NCBI RefSeq assembly: GCF_010587385.1
Contig: NZ_CP047476.1
Span: forward strand, 1,488,001-1,552,000
DNA: 64,000 nucleotides
Source of the DNA: Vibrio astriarenae
GTDB lineage: Bacteria; Pseudomonadota; Gammaproteobacteria; Enterobacterales; Vibrionaceae
Direction: 5' to 3'
Every line of letters begins with the position of its first letter. The stretch's first letter is position 1. Positions 1-9,510 of the stretch are shown one piece after another. The position numbers and the translations under genes were made by a program. The notes beneath the pieces are model-generated. The model was not told where the DNA came from. It worked only from the letters and a program-made list of their open reading frames with translations, and made no database searches.

Positions 1-1
1 T

Positions 2-2818
2 GGTAACGGTAAAGTAAATAACAGTGTCGGTATCATTGGTGAAAATAATAACCAACGTTACTTATTCCTAGCGACGAGTCCGCAAAATATAGCAAGATTC
101 GACTTTGAGGTGAATGACGATTTTTGGTCGTTCTACAGTAATGCCTTTGATTGGCTTATTGGTAAAAGCAGACAAGAAATTCTCGCAGACAAAATAAATG
201 TTGTTATTGCCCATCATGATGAAAGCTATTGGTTTAAAGAAGACAGTAAACTCAAAGAGTGGTTAGTTGAGGAGTTTGGTGAAAGCGTTACTTTTAATGA
301 GGGGGCATTTAGTTGTGATGGGCAAGCACTGAGTTCATGTATTGATGCTGATACAGACTTGCTGATCCTGTCGAGTCACTATAACAGTGAAGATGATTTA
401 GACGCGGTTTACGAGCAGGTAGAAAGAGCCGAAGCTTTGGGTATACCACTGTTGTTTACGAATCACTACAGAGATAAAAATGAGCTAAGCATACCTATTT
501 TTGAACACTATGCTATTCGCTCAGTAAGCAAAAATTATTGGGCAAAAACGGGACTAAATAGCTACGACCCTAGTGCAGATTATGACGTTATCGACACAAG
601 TATTGCTCCCACTTATCAGCTGCTGACACATCTACGAGACAATAGTTTTAGCTTCGATATTGCAGAATGCCAAGGCTCTTGCAGCAGTGATGCTTATCAG
701 GTGGAATTCAAGCAAGGAGTTGACGACATCCGCAGCTGGGTAAATCAATTGGATAGTAATAAAGTCAATATCTTTGAGAGTGATCTACCTGCTTACCAAA
801 GAGAAATCATTCAATTAGCCGATGATTATCGCCAAAGCATCGTCTACCCAATGAGTTATGACACGACCGAAACTTTAGCATTCTTACAGGCTTATTTTGC
901 TGATCATGTGATTCATAATTATCGAACCAATACACCAGCGCAACCTGATCTGGGCAACTTTAGTCGCAGTGACTTTAGTCATATATTCCCAGACAACAAA
1001 GGTGTCGAACTTGTTAATCATGGTGGTTTTAAGTCTACGGGCGCCTATGCCCTTCCTGGCCAGACGGTTACGGTTACACGCCAAGACAGGTCGAGTGATA
1101 TCGAAGCGAAGATTTTTGTCAATACGCAACGCAGCGGCTCAACCAAAGAGTTTGACCAGAACGGTTACAAGCGTCCAAAATTCTTGCGCTCCACAGCCAT
1201 TGCAATTGAACCTGGTGAAACGATCCAATTTACGACTCCTTATGGTGGTCCAATCCAAGTCGAAATGTCGGGAACCAAAGAGGCTCCGATAGCGTTGCTA
1301 TTTTCTAACGTTGGTGAGCACGCACATTACCCGGGTTGGGGAGATAGTCGTTATTTTGAGGAAGCACTCAGTAAAAATGAGTTCGATTGGGCTGAGATTT
1401 CGACCGATCATTTTGAAGTGCATTCAACAGCAATGAAGATGGGCATCACCATGGCGAATCCGGCATTTGATAATGGCAATGAGCTGATTGATGCCATTGA
1501 AACATATACCCACAATTATCCGCACGTGCTGGCAGGTTTCCAAGGTCCAGGTATTGCTGAGGTCCCAGAAATCATCGACTGGGCGAAGTCAAAAGAATTG
1601 GACGTCCGAACGCAGCATTACGCGAAACACATGAATGCTGACCAAGCCACGTGTGGCTCCGGCTGTTCAGGAAACCCTTATGATGCGTTTTGGTCGTTTG
1701 ATCCTGTTGGTCATGGTGATATTCATGAGTTAGGGCATGGGTTAGAAAAGAGTCGACTGCGCTTTACAGGCTTTACCGGGCACAGCGCGACTAACTTTTA
1801 CTCTTATTACAGCAAGTCTATGTTCCGTGCGAACACGGGAAAATCAACTAGTTGCCAAAATTTAAATAGTGATGATTACTTTGCTTATTTGCAAGAGGCA
1901 TTCAATCAAGATGATCCTTCAGCTTATATGGCGAGTTTAAACTTAGGCAGCAACTGGCGCACAGGACCTGCACTTTATTTGCAGATGATGATGCAAGTTG
2001 AAGAGCGGGGGCTGCTGCAAAATGGTTGGCATCTATACCCTCGTCTACACATATTACTTCGTGAGTACGAAGAGGCGATTAAGAACGATGACATTTGGGT
2101 GCAGTATCGTGACAAGATTGGTTTAAGCAGCTTCGCTAGAGAAGAAGCAAAAGCACTGAGTCAAAATGATTGGTTAGCGATAATGATAGCGTATGCATCG
2201 GGCTTGGACTTTACTCCTGTAATGGAGAGCTGGGGCCTGACGGTCACCGAGGCAGCCAAGAATCAAATCGCAACGTTTGGTGTTTCTCAAGCGGATTCTG
2301 ACCAGTACTACCGCTACGAGAATGATCAATACTGTGATTCACTCATGCATGAAACACTGCCTATCGATGGCTCCACACGTTGGAATGGTATGAAAATAGA
2401 GGGATTGAATGTTGCTTTGGGTAAGCCTGTTTCAGCCTCATCAGAACACAGTGACAAACACTCTATGAGTAAGATCAATGATGGGGATGTGGGTACTTAC
2501 TATCATACCAAGTGGGGGTATAGCCATTGGTTAGAAATCGATTTGGAGCAATCAGTTAAAATCGATCAACTACTACTGACCAATCGAAATAAGTATGACT
2601 CAAATACGATCAATGGTGCAACGATTAGCTTGTTAGATAGTGATAGAAACACTGCATGGTCACAAGAGTCTCTTCATTTTGAGTCACTAGGTGAAGCGCA
2701 GTTATTTGAATTTGCCATCGGAGATATGCCTGAGAGTGGTGTTCGGTATATCCGCTTAGAGTTAGATAAGGCGGGAAATATGGCTCTAGGTGAGATTGAA
2801 GCTTTTGTTAATCAATAA
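2..2818 (+). CDS. M60-family (ImpA/AcfD-like) metallopeptidase, 5' end outside window
   Basis: Probable secreted zinc metallopeptidase of the M60/enhancin group that cleaves mucin-type glycoproteins. The frame is open from base 2, so the GTG at 110 is internal and the true start lies upstream. The zinc motif HELGH is at 1724-1738. An ImpA-like helical region precedes it (about 760-960). The C-terminus (about 2400-2818) looks like an F5/8 type C (discoidin) carbohydrate-binding domain, beginning NVALGKPVSASSE. Pseudomonas IMPa and Vibrio AcfD are the family references from memory. A hairpin terminator follows directly. Substrate and secretion route cannot be seen because the N-terminus is missing. 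Confidence 0.85.
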   Translation, partial: GNGKVNNSVGIIGENNNQRYLFLATSPQNIARFDFEVNDDFWSFYSNAFDWLIGKSRQEILADKINVVIAHHDESYWFKEDSKLKEWLVEEFGESVTFNEGAFSCDGQALSSCIDADTDLLILSSHYNSEDDLDAVYEQVERAEALGIPLLFTNHYRDKNELSIPIFEHYAIRSVSKNYWAKTGLNSYDPSADYDVIDTSIAPTYQLLTHLRDNSFSFDIAECQGSCSSDAYQVEFKQGVDDIRSWVNQLDSNKVNIFESDLPAYQREIIQLADDYRQSIVYPMSYDTTETLAFLQAYFADHVIHNYRTNTPAQPDLGNFSRSDFSHIFPDNKGVELVNHGGFKSTGAYALPGQTVTVTRQDRSSDIEAKIFVNTQRSGSTKEFDQNGYKRPKFLRSTAIAIEPGETIQFTTPYGGPIQVEMSGTKEAPIALLFSNVGEHAHYPGWGDSRYFEEALSKNEFDWAEISTDHFEVHSTAMKMGITMANPAFDNGNELIDAIETYTHNYPHVLAGFQGPGIAEVPEIIDWAKSKELDVRTQHYAKHMNADQATCGSGCSGNPYDAFWSFDPVGHGDIHELGHGLEKSRLRFTGFTGHSATNFYSYYSKSMFRANTGKSTSCQNLNSDDYFAYLQEAFNQDDPSAYMASLNLGSNWRTGPALYLQMMMQVEERGLLQNGWHLYPRLHILLREYEEAIKNDDIWVQYRDKIGLSSFAREEAKALSQNDWLAIMIAYASGLDFTPVMESWGLTVTEAAKNQIATFGVSQADSDQYYRYENDQYCDSLMHETLPIDGSTRWNGMKIEGLNVALGKPVSASSEHSDKHSMSKINDGDVGTYYHTKWGYSHWLEIDLEQSVKIDQLLLTNRNKYDSNTINGATISLLDSDRNTAWSQESLHFESLGEAQLFEFAIGDMPESGVRYIRLELDKAGNMALGEIEAFVNQ

Positions 2819-2838
2819 TTGACCGAACTCTAATAAGA

Positions 2839-2870
2839 AGCCCTAAGGCTGGGGACCTTAGGGCTCTTTT
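2839..2870 (+). terminator. Rho-independent terminator after the M60 gene
   Basis: Perfect 10-bp stem AGCCCTAAGG / CCTTAGGGCT with a 7-nt loop, followed by a T run. It lies between two convergent genes. Confidence 0.85.
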
Positions 2871-2884
2871 TATTGCTAGGTTAC

Positions 2885-4195
2885 TTACTTGTTCTCTTCT
2901 GCAGGAACAAAGTGAACCTCTTCTTCTTTTTCGCCCGCTAGCGGGTCATTGAAGCGCTCTTTATCCAGCGCGCCTTCAGAGTTAGCAACAATAACCGATG
3001 CTGCACTATCACCCGTGATGTTTACAGCGGTGCGGATCATATCCAGCAGACGGTCAACACCCATGATTAGGGCAATACCTTCTAGAGGCAGACCTACTTG
3101 GTTAAGTACCATTGCCAGCATGATTAGACCAACACCTGGGACACCTGCAGTACCCACCGATGCTAGGGTAGCGGTTAGGATAACAGCAAGGTAGTCACCC
3201 ATCGTTAGGTCAATATTGAATGCTTGAGCGATAAACGCCGTCGCGACACCTTGCATGATAGCTGTGCCATCCATGTTCACAGTTGCACCTAGAGGAACAG
3301 TGAATGAAGCGACGCGGTTTTTAACACCTAAGCGGTTTTTCACTGTTTCTAGTGTGACTGGAATCGTCGCATTTGAAGATGCTGTCGAGAATGCGAACAT
3401 GATCGCGTCTTCCATCTTGCGTAGGAAGATCACTGGGTTTAGACCAGTAAGACCTTTCAATAGTACGCCATAGGTGACGAAACCGTGCAGTAACAATGTA
3501 CCTGTCAACACTAGGAAGTAGCCACCAAGGCTCCAAATAGCGCCTAGGCCTAGACCTGAGAACAGCTTCGCCATCAAGAAGAACACGCCGAACGGTGCGA
3601 TGTTCATCAATAGCGCAACCAGCTTCATGATCACTTCATTGAGGTCAGAGAATACGTTCGCGATGCGTTTACCTGCTTCTCCAGCAGCACTAATAGCAAT
3701 ACCGAATAAAATGGCGAATACAATAATTTGCAGAGTATTGCCTTGTGCCATTGAAGCGATCGGGTTCTTAGGGAACATATTGATGATCACTTGGCCAAGA
3801 GAGGGTGCTTCAGCTGATTGGAAGCTAGCTGCTGCTGTTAGGTCAGCACCTGCTCCAGGTTGGAACAAGGTTCCCATTGTCAAAGCTAGAGTAATGGCGA
3901 CTGCGGTTGTGACTAAGTAGAAGCCAAGCGTTTTACCACCCATACGGCCAAGGGTAGTAATATCTTGTAGAGAGCTTGTACCGCAAACAAGAGAAACGAA
4001 AATCAGTGGCACAACCAGCATTTGTAAGCTGGAGATAAAGATTTGACCACCTACTTCAAATAGGCCATTCACTAAGTATTCGTGAACGAAGCTGACATCA
4101 GCCAGAAAAGATTGAATAAAAAATCCAGTAAGAATACCGGTAACCATCCCCAGGATTACACGGCCAGTAAGCGACATTGGTTGCTTGGTATTCAT
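2885..4195 (-). CDS. Dicarboxylate/amino acid:cation symporter (DAACS/SLC1 family)
   Basis: Inner-membrane sodium- or proton-coupled carrier for glutamate/aspartate or C4-dicarboxylates. About 436 aa with many hydrophobic segments. Family signatures are visible: the serine-rich re-entrant loop region (AFSTASSNATIP), the NMDGTA substrate motif, and the late DRLLDMIRTAVNITGD segment. The upstream GTG at 4204 is rejected because AAGGAG would abut it. The ATG at 4195 sits 8 nt from that Shine-Dalgarno sequence. Monocistronic and convergent with the M60 gene. Exact substrate is not decidable from sequence. Confidence 0.9.
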   Translation of the reverse strand: MNTKQPMSLTGRVILGMVTGILTGFFIQSFLADVSFVHEYLVNGLFEVGGQIFISSLQMLVVPLIFVSLVCGTSSLQDITTLGRMGGKTLGFYLVTTAVAITLALTMGTLFQPGAGADLTAAASFQSAEAPSLGQVIINMFPKNPIASMAQGNTLQIIVFAILFGIAISAAGEAGKRIANVFSDLNEVIMKLVALLMNIAPFGVFFLMAKLFSGLGLGAIWSLGGYFLVLTGTLLLHGFVTYGVLLKGLTGLNPVIFLRKMEDAIMFAFSTASSNATIPVTLETVKNRLGVKNRVASFTVPLGATVNMDGTAIMQGVATAFIAQAFNIDLTMGDYLAVILTATLASVGTAGVPGVGLIMLAMVLNQVGLPLEGIALIMGVDRLLDMIRTAVNITGDSAASVIVANSEGALDKERFNDPLAGEKEEEVHFVPAEENK

Positions 4196-4538
4196 CGAGA
4201 ACACTCCTTATAGTTATCACCTTGATTCATTCAAAGTGCGCCCGAGGTTAGCAGCAGTTAATCTCAAAGAGGGTTACGAAAAAAAAAGATGTGACCTAAG
4301 TCATGCAAAAAAGTGGGTATTTTACGGCGTACAAACGAGTCATTAAAGGTGATGTAACTTTTATCACGCTCCGGTCACTGGATTTAAAATGTGCATTACA
4401 TTTCTTTTTTTGATTTCAGCCTTAGCCTCAGCTTTTCAGTCAAAATTCAGGCCATAGTCAAAGAAATATAGGGATATGCTTAGTTCAAAAGTTGATTATA
4501 GATCGCTTAAGTATTGAGAGAGTGAATAGGGAATAAAC
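4196..4538. other. Intergenic region, no gene seen
   Basis: AT-rich spacer holding the promoter region of the minus-strand symporter. I saw no convincing ORF, repeat or RNA structure before the small acyltransferase-like remnant at 4539. Confidence 0.5.
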
Positions 4539-4652
4539 ATGCAGGGAAAACCGATAGATTATCGGGCAGGTGTTGATGGTTTGCGCACAGTTGCTGTTTT
4601 GGTGACTATAACTGCTTATCACATCAAGGCTAGTTGCTCATTGTTAAAGTAA
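4539..4652 (+). pseudogene. N-terminal remnant of an acyltransferase-3 (OafA-like) gene
   Basis: A 37-codon ORF starting at ATG 4539 reads MQGKPIDYRAGVDGLRTVAV and ends at TAA 4652. The stretch YRAGVDGLRTVAVLVTITAYH matches the conserved start of acyltransferase-3 family membrane O-acyltransferases (pattern YRxxIDGLRAxAVLxVxxYH). The normal protein is over 350 aa, so only the beginning of the first transmembrane helix remains; the rest is deleted. The sequence immediately downstream is the terminator of the chemoreceptor gene on the other strand. Confidence 0.65.
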
Positions 4653-4655
4653 AAA

Positions 4656-4686
4656 AGAGGACCCCAAATTTGGAGTCCTCTTTTTG
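4656..4686 (-). terminator. Terminator of the chemoreceptor gene (probably bidirectional)
   Basis: Stem AGAGGAC / GTCCTCT with CCAAATTTGG-like inner pairing. It is flanked by A-rich and T-rich runs, so it can act on both strands. It lies just past the chemoreceptor stop codon. Confidence 0.75.
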
Positions 4687-4714
4687 TGGGTCTTTTTAAG
4701 TTGCTCGTTCTGAT

Positions 4715-6577
4715 TTAAACAACGAACTTGTTAAGTGATGCAGATTGCTGTTCCACTAGGCGTGTTTGCTCATCAACTAGGCTAGATGTTTCTTGTGAAC
4801 GTTCAGAGACCTGACTAGAAAGGTCTTTGATATTCACAGTGTTGCCATTGATCTCTTCCGCAACGAGACTTTGCTCTTCAGCGGCTGAAGCGATCTGGAT
4901 GTTCATCTCCGTGATTTGCGAAATCGCTTCTTTAATGCTCACTAGTGACTGGTTCGCCGCATGCGCTTGCTCCACTGTTTCGATTGCTAGGTTGTGGCTT
5001 TGTGACATCGCAGACGCCGCTGTATTCGCACCGGCTTGCACATGCTCAATCATGTTGCGAATTTCAGTGGTCGACTCTGTTGTACGCTGCGCCAGTGTAC
5101 GAACCTCATCAGCAACAACAGCAAATCCGCGCCCGGACTCACCTGCGCGAGCGGCTTCGATCGCCGCGTTCAATGCCAATAAGTTGGTTTGATCAGCAAT
5201 ACCATTGATGACGCCAACAATTGATTCGATGTTCTCGGTTGATGATTCTAGCTGGCGCACGGTATTCGAGGCTTGTTCCATTTGATGCGCTAACGTTTGA
5301 ATCGAATCAGAGGTTGTTGAAACGATATTCGTACCTTCTTCTGAAGAAGCATCTGCCGCTTGGGCCGCTTGCGCTGCGTTTTGCGCATTTTCCGCAACCA
5401 GTGAACAGGTCGTCGACATTTCATTCATCGCTGTTGCCAGTTGCTCAACCTCTTGTACTTGGGTGTTTAGTAGCTGTCGAGAGTCATTGGCAGCAACATG
5501 AGTTGCCTCTGATACAGAGGTAACGTTTTTCGCCGTCTCTTGGCTCTCTTTGATCAGGTTTTGAATTGCCGCTACAAAGCTATTAAAGTTCTTAGCAAGT
5601 AAGCTGAACTCTTCATCGGTGTTGGTATCAAGGCGTTTTGTTAGATCGCCGTCACCACTTGCCACGCTTTTCATCGCTTCACTCAACTCGTTAATTGGGC
5701 GAAGCAGTAAGGTGGTCACGTACAAAAAGATACTTAAAGAGAGGGTAACCAGAATGACTGCTGTCATGATCGAGCTATTACGCATCTCTACTAAAGGCAT
5801 GTTGGTTTTGTCGTAATCGATAAGCATACCAACGTACCAGTTAGTGTTAGGTACAACGTCAAAATCTAGGTAGTAACTGCTGCCATTCATATCGATGGTG
5901 GTGAGCTCTGTGCTGATCTCTGCATTCGCAATATAGCTATTTAGAGGTTGTCCTTTTAGGCGCTCATTTGGGTGGCCAATAATGGTGCCTTTGTCATCTA
6001 CAATAAACAGCGTGCTGTGAGGGATATCCGCTTCATTTACGATGTCAGACAAACTTGATAGATCAACATCATAAAAAGTGACACCATACATCGAGCCTGA
6101 GCGGTACACTGGCTGAGAAATAGAAACTAAGATATTGCCGGTGCCTTCGTCGACATAAGGATCTGTAATTGCACGTTGGCGGAGTGTTTTGGCATCGATA
6201 TACCAAGGACGAGTTCTTGAGTCCCAAGAGCTTGGTGGTGTCCAGCTCGAATCATTGTGAACAATCGCACCATCTCCTTCATAGCCAATACCTGCGGTAA
6301 CGAAGACATCACGTAGGGAGGCCTGGTTAAAAATGTTGTACGCTTCGTCACGAGTGGATGTTGCGGCGAGTTCAGTTAGGTAATTCGAGATGGCAAACTT
6401 ACCTTCCATACTAGTGCTCAACGTATCGGCAACTTGCTCAAGTGACACGTCGATAATGGTCGAGTTCGCTTGCTCAACTTCTTCTTTTAGTGAGCTGTAG
6501 CTGATGGATGAAAGCAGAGTAAGCGACAGCGCGCTAACAACGGAAGCAGCAGCGATGACTTTGGTACGAAACTTCAT
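4715..6577 (-). CDS. Methyl-accepting chemotaxis protein with dCache sensor
   Basis: Transmembrane chemoreceptor of 620 aa. Order: N-terminal membrane segment (about 7-30); periplasmic double-Cache domain (about 35-270) with the signature [12 protein letters not shown] and ITDPYVD, typical of amino-acid or organic-acid binding; second membrane segment (about 273-293); HAMP domain (about 295-350); cytoplasmic signalling helices. The conserved hairpin tip reads [20 protein letters not shown] followed by [24 protein letters not shown] lies 4 nt before the ATG. No CheR-docking pentapeptide is seen at the C-terminus. Ligand unknown. Confidence 0.93.
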   Translation of the reverse strand: MKFRTKVIAAASVVSALSLTLLSSISYSSLKEEVEQANSTIIDVSLEQVADTLSTSMEGKFAISNYLTELAATSTRDEAYNIFNQASLRDVFVTAGIGYEGDGAIVHNDSSWTPPSSWDSRTRPWYIDAKTLRQRAITDPYVDEGTGNILVSISQPVYRSGSMYGVTFYDVDLSSLSDIVNEADIPHSTLFIVDDKGTIIGHPNERLKGQPLNSYIANAEISTELTTIDMNGSSYYLDFDVVPNTNWYVGMLIDYDKTNMPLVEMRNSSIMTAVILVTLSLSIFLYVTTLLLRPINELSEAMKSVASGDGDLTKRLDTNTDEEFSLLAKNFNSFVAAIQNLIKESQETAKNVTSVSEATHVAANDSRQLLNTQVQEVEQLATAMNEMSTTCSLVAENAQNAAQAAQAADASSEEGTNIVSTTSDSIQTLAHQMEQASNTVRQLESSTENIESIVGVINGIADQTNLLALNAAIEAARAGESGRGFAVVADEVRTLAQRTTESTTEIRNMIEHVQAGANTAASAMSQSHNLAIETVEQAHAANQSLVSIKEAISQITEMNIQIASAAEEQSLVAEEINGNTVNIKDLSSQVSERSQETSSLVDEQTRLVEQQSASLNKFVV

Positions 6578-6703
6578 GGAACCTCAATTGGCTGTATTGT
6601 TGACTAGTTCATCGGCTTGAGTGCTTACTGTCTTCGCAGTTTTAGCGTGTAGAGTGATAGAAAGCCGAAACTTAAATTGGTGCGAAATTTTAGAGCAGCT
6701 TAT

Positions 6704-6744
6704 TATTCCATATGGAATATTCATTATTCCATATGCGGTATTCC
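6704..6744. promoter_or_regulatory. Operator-like TATTCC/GGAATA cluster between chemoreceptor and HlyD operon
   Basis: A perfect 16-bp palindrome, TATTCCATATGGAATA (6704-6719), is followed by two further TATTCC copies at 6725 and 6739. The same hexamer recurs at 6906-6922 and at 9511-9537, next to the LysR gene. Regulator assignment is inference. Confidence 0.5.
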
Positions 6745-6905
6745 CATCAAGTAAAATAAGCCTGCTTCTTATAAGGCTAATTCAAATCACAATTGATAAG
6801 TGCATGATTATTAGGTCAAAGCTCAATTGCCAACGTGTTGGTGTGACTGGTGCATATTCTTGGCGTGAATGCGATTGCGGATAAATATAAAGAGAAAGCG
6901 TATTT

Positions 6906-6946
6906 GGAATATTTATTATTCCATTTTTACTTACCCATATGGGTAA
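6906..6946. promoter_or_regulatory. Paired palindromes directly upstream of the membrane-protein/HlyD operon
   Basis: GGAATA-N5-TATTCC occupies 6906-6922. It is followed by the perfect 16-bp palindrome TTACCCATATGGGTAA at 6931-6946. The start codon is 36 bp further on, so both lie in promoter position. Confidence 0.5.
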
Positions 6947-6982
6947 TATTATTCAGTATTAATTAATAAGGTGAAACGCATC

Positions 6983-7516
6983 ATGTCTGAAAATAGAAAA
7001 GGCGAATCTTCAGGGGATGAAGGTAAGTTCAGTTTTCTAGGGATGATTAAGTCAATCATTCTGTTTATTGTTAAAGCAGTGGTCGTGATTGGTACATTGG
7101 TTGGCTCATCTTTGCTGCTTGCGAAGTTGGGTAAGATTCACGGTAAAGACCTACCGGCAGAGTATTTCTCAAATGGTTACCCAACGATTCTTCGTCTTTT
7201 AGACTCAGAAATCTTTATGGGTTTTGTGTTCTTCGTCACCGTTGCCATTGTGGTTTATATTGTTTACCTACTCTGGCAGTTGCATGAAGTCGCGGTACAC
7301 AAAGCTCACGAAATGTCATCTGCACATACTCAAATTGTTTTCGCCCTCTCTTTGTGTGGTTTGTTTATCAATAAAGCGTGGTGGGTTCTGGCTATCATCA
7401 TTGCGTTTGCACGCTGGGATGTGCTCGCAGATAGCATCTCCAACATTATTCGTAAGGGGGTAAACCCAGAGAGTAATGATACCAAGTCGACAACAAAAAC
7501 AGTAACAGAGGAGTAA
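6983..7516 (+). CDS. Inner-membrane protein paired with an HlyD-type fusion protein
   Basis: Unrecognised integral membrane protein of 177 aa. It has a charged N-terminus, then about four hydrophobic segments (near residues 22-47, 70-100, 113-128, 130-145) and a charged tail. The ATG at 6983 lies 9 nt after AAGGTG; the GTG at 6971 is part of that ribosome site and is rejected. Its stop is 4 nt before the next gene, so the two are co-transcribed. The pairing resembles E. coli yiaW-yiaV and yibI-yibH, where a small membrane protein precedes an HlyD-like protein, but I cannot show homology by eye. Confidence 0.8.
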   Translation: MSENRKGESSGDEGKFSFLGMIKSIILFIVKAVVVIGTLVGSSLLLAKLGKIHGKDLPAEYFSNGYPTILRLLDSEIFMGFVFFVTVAIVVYIVYLLWQLHEVAVHKAHEMSSAHTQIVFALSLCGLFINKAWWVLAIIIAFARWDVLADSISNIIRKGVNPESNDTKSTTKTVTEE

Positions 7517-7520
7517 TCAC

Positions 7521-8552
7521 ATGAAAGAGATTATGCTGCCATATATCCTAATTTGCTGGTTACTGGTTAAGTCAGGCCTTGTTCGTTGGACGTTAAAAAA
7601 CGCCACAATTATGATTGGTTCTGGTTTCTTCCTTGCCTTTATGCTGTTTACGGCGCACCGTTTCTGGTCTCCTGCTGATTTGACCGACAGCACAACAGTC
7701 AAGGCGCCACACGCGGTACTGAGTCCTTTACTTGGTCAAGAAGTTGACCGCGTCTATGTGACTCATAACCAACAGGTGAAAAAGGGTGACTTGATCTACA
7801 CGCTGAAAGATGTAGACACCGATTCGCAAATCCGTGGTTTAGAGGCGCAGCGTGCTGCGGCGGAAGCCGAAATTTTAGCGGTGAACCACCAAATCTCAAA
7901 TGACAAAAAGACGCTGAGTCGTCTCGAGCGTTTGAACGATTACGCGCAAGAGCAAGAGCGTGACGATATTCGTACTCGCATTGATTCACACATCGCTAAA
8001 ATTGCTTCGGCTAACGCGCAAATCAAATCCATTGAAGCACAAATAGCAACGGCAAACTGGCAAAACGAGCGCCGTGAAATCCGCGCACCATTTGATGGGC
8101 AGATGTCGATTGCGAATATTACAGACGGAACGCGTGTAGGTAACATGCATCTGTATGATACGAGCAAGAAGTTTGTTGAAATGCGTATCGCTGACCAAAG
8201 CTACAAAGGCATCAAAGTCGGTCAATTTGCTGAGTTTTATGTTGACGCATACCCGGGGGAGATTTTCCGTGGCCGCGTTCACAGTGTGACAGCGGGTACT
8301 GGTGAAGCTCGAGTCTCTGTGATGAATGGTACCCAGCATGTGCGTCAACATGTTGGTAATAACATGGGGTCACACGGCCGTACTGTGATCATCGAATTCG
8401 AAGAGCCAGAGGACTATATCGTACCTATCGGTGCAACAGGCTCTGGTTGGGTTTCAGCCGCTAAACCTCATCCAGCACTGGGCTTTATGGATATTATCGG
8501 TGGCGCAACCGTTCGATTGAAATCTTACAAAGCATATCTATCAGCGCTTTAA
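7521..8552 (+). CDS. HlyD/EmrA-type membrane fusion protein
   Basis: Periplasmic adaptor of 343 aa, anchored by an N-terminal membrane segment (about 25-46). A lipoyl/barrel-sandwich half follows (VKAPHAVLSPLLGQEVDRVY, then QQVKKGDLIYTL). Next is a coiled-coil hairpin (about 110-185) and the return half (REIRAPFDGQMSIANI) with a beta-barrel region. This order is typical of fusion proteins of tripartite exporters. GGAG precedes the ATG and the upstream membrane-protein gene is 4 nt away. No ABC, MFS or TolC gene adjoins it, so the export partner and substrate are unknown. Confidence 0.88.
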   Translation: MKEIMLPYILICWLLVKSGLVRWTLKNATIMIGSGFFLAFMLFTAHRFWSPADLTDSTTVKAPHAVLSPLLGQEVDRVYVTHNQQVKKGDLIYTLKDVDTDSQIRGLEAQRAAAEAEILAVNHQISNDKKTLSRLERLNDYAQEQERDDIRTRIDSHIAKIASANAQIKSIEAQIATANWQNERREIRAPFDGQMSIANITDGTRVGNMHLYDTSKKFVEMRIADQSYKGIKVGQFAEFYVDAYPGEIFRGRVHSVTAGTGEARVSVMNGTQHVRQHVGNNMGSHGRTVIIEFEEPEDYIVPIGATGSGWVSAAKPHPALGFMDIIGGATVRLKSYKAYLSAL

Positions 8553-8570
8553 CAGTGTGATTTATAAAAA

Positions 8571-8595
8571 AGAGAAGCCTAGGCTTCTCTTTTTT
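8571..8595. terminator. Bidirectional terminator between HlyD operon and LysR gene
   Basis: Perfect 20-bp self-complementary AGAGAAGCCTAGGCTTCTCT followed by T5. A-rich sequence on the left gives a T run on the minus strand as well, serving the convergent LysR gene. Confidence 0.85.
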
Positions 8596-8607
8596 AGTTC
8601 TGGTTTT

Positions 8608-9441
8608 TTAGTTTTCTGGAACCGGTGGATAAAGCGGCTTTTTCGACTCCAGAAAATCATCAACGAGCTCTGTAATCAGCTTTGAAATCCACTGAATTTT
8701 ATGGGAATAGCGACGAGTCGATTTGGTGATTAACGCAGCATCAATGTTGATCTTGAATCTAGGATCTGGCTCTTCCATGGGGTAATAGGAGAGAGTGCAG
8801 TAGTTATCCATTAACTGCTCCATCAGTGCGTGATTATCAATAATGATATTTGCTTCTGTATCTGGAAGTAAGTGGTGGTAGAAATTTTTATACTCATTGA
8901 CCCCAGCAACAATGAATTTTACATATTCACCGTCACTGTTGCCTCTCAAATAGCCTGCACTTGAGTGCAATTTCTTCTGATAAAAGTCTTGTGGCTTGTC
9001 ACTGAGGATATGCAGGCCGATGTCGACATCTTCGTCAAGAAGTAACTGCTCACTGTTTCTTGTCCAGTGCCTAAGGATAATCATCGCATCTGTTTCTTGG
9101 CGAATTCTATCGATGAGCTTCTTACCAATGTGAACAATGTAAGGCTCGACCATATGGATGCATATGCGCTCGATATTGCGAGGGTTGAAGTCTTCCGGCT
9201 CAAGCGAAATCGAAACCTGTTCGAGAGCGCCTCGTAGTTTGCGTTCGATGGATGAGGCATAACTCGTCGGGATAAGGCCATTTCTACTGCGAATAAACAG
9301 TGGATCGGCAAGCTCTTCTCGTAATTGGGCCAGTGTTTTTGATACATAAGACTGAGAGCGACCAAGCTTTTTCGCTGCTTTTTGCGTAGATTTTGTGTCG
9401 AATAGCGCGACAAACACATGGAGAGCATTGAGATCTTGCAT
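8608..9441 (-). CDS. LysR-family transcriptional regulator
   Basis: DNA-binding regulator of 277 aa. The N-terminal winged helix-turn-helix (about 1-60) shows the LysR pattern: LNALHVFVALFDTKSTQKAA, then LGRSQSYVSKTLAQLREEL and DPLFIRSRNGLIPT. The remainder is a divergent LysR substrate-binding domain. It is convergent with the membrane-protein/HlyD operon and divergent from the outer-membrane barrel gene, 219 bp away. GGAATA motifs lie in its own upstream region and before the HlyD operon, suggesting it controls both; that is inference. Effector unknown. Confidence 0.88.
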   Translation of the reverse strand: MQDLNALHVFVALFDTKSTQKAAKKLGRSQSYVSKTLAQLREELADPLFIRSRNGLIPTSYASSIERKLRGALEQVSISLEPEDFNPRNIERICIHMVEPYIVHIGKKLIDRIRQETDAMIILRHWTRNSEQLLLDEDVDIGLHILSDKPQDFYQKKLHSSAGYLRGNSDGEYVKFIVAGVNEYKNFYHHLLPDTEANIIIDNHALMEQLMDNYCTLSYYPMEEPDPRFKINIDAALITKSTRRYSHKIQWISKLITELVDDFLESKKPLYPPVPEN

Positions 9442-9510
9442 ATATACCTATCAAACATGTAACGAAATGAATATGTCAAATCGTTCTGGTGATCTTTTAA
9501 TCTGCTATAT

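Noticed and set aside
6621..6884. 87-aa plus-strand ORF upstream of the HlyD operon
   Set aside because: It spans the palindromic operator region, lacks a ribosome site and looks like non-coding AT-rich sequence.
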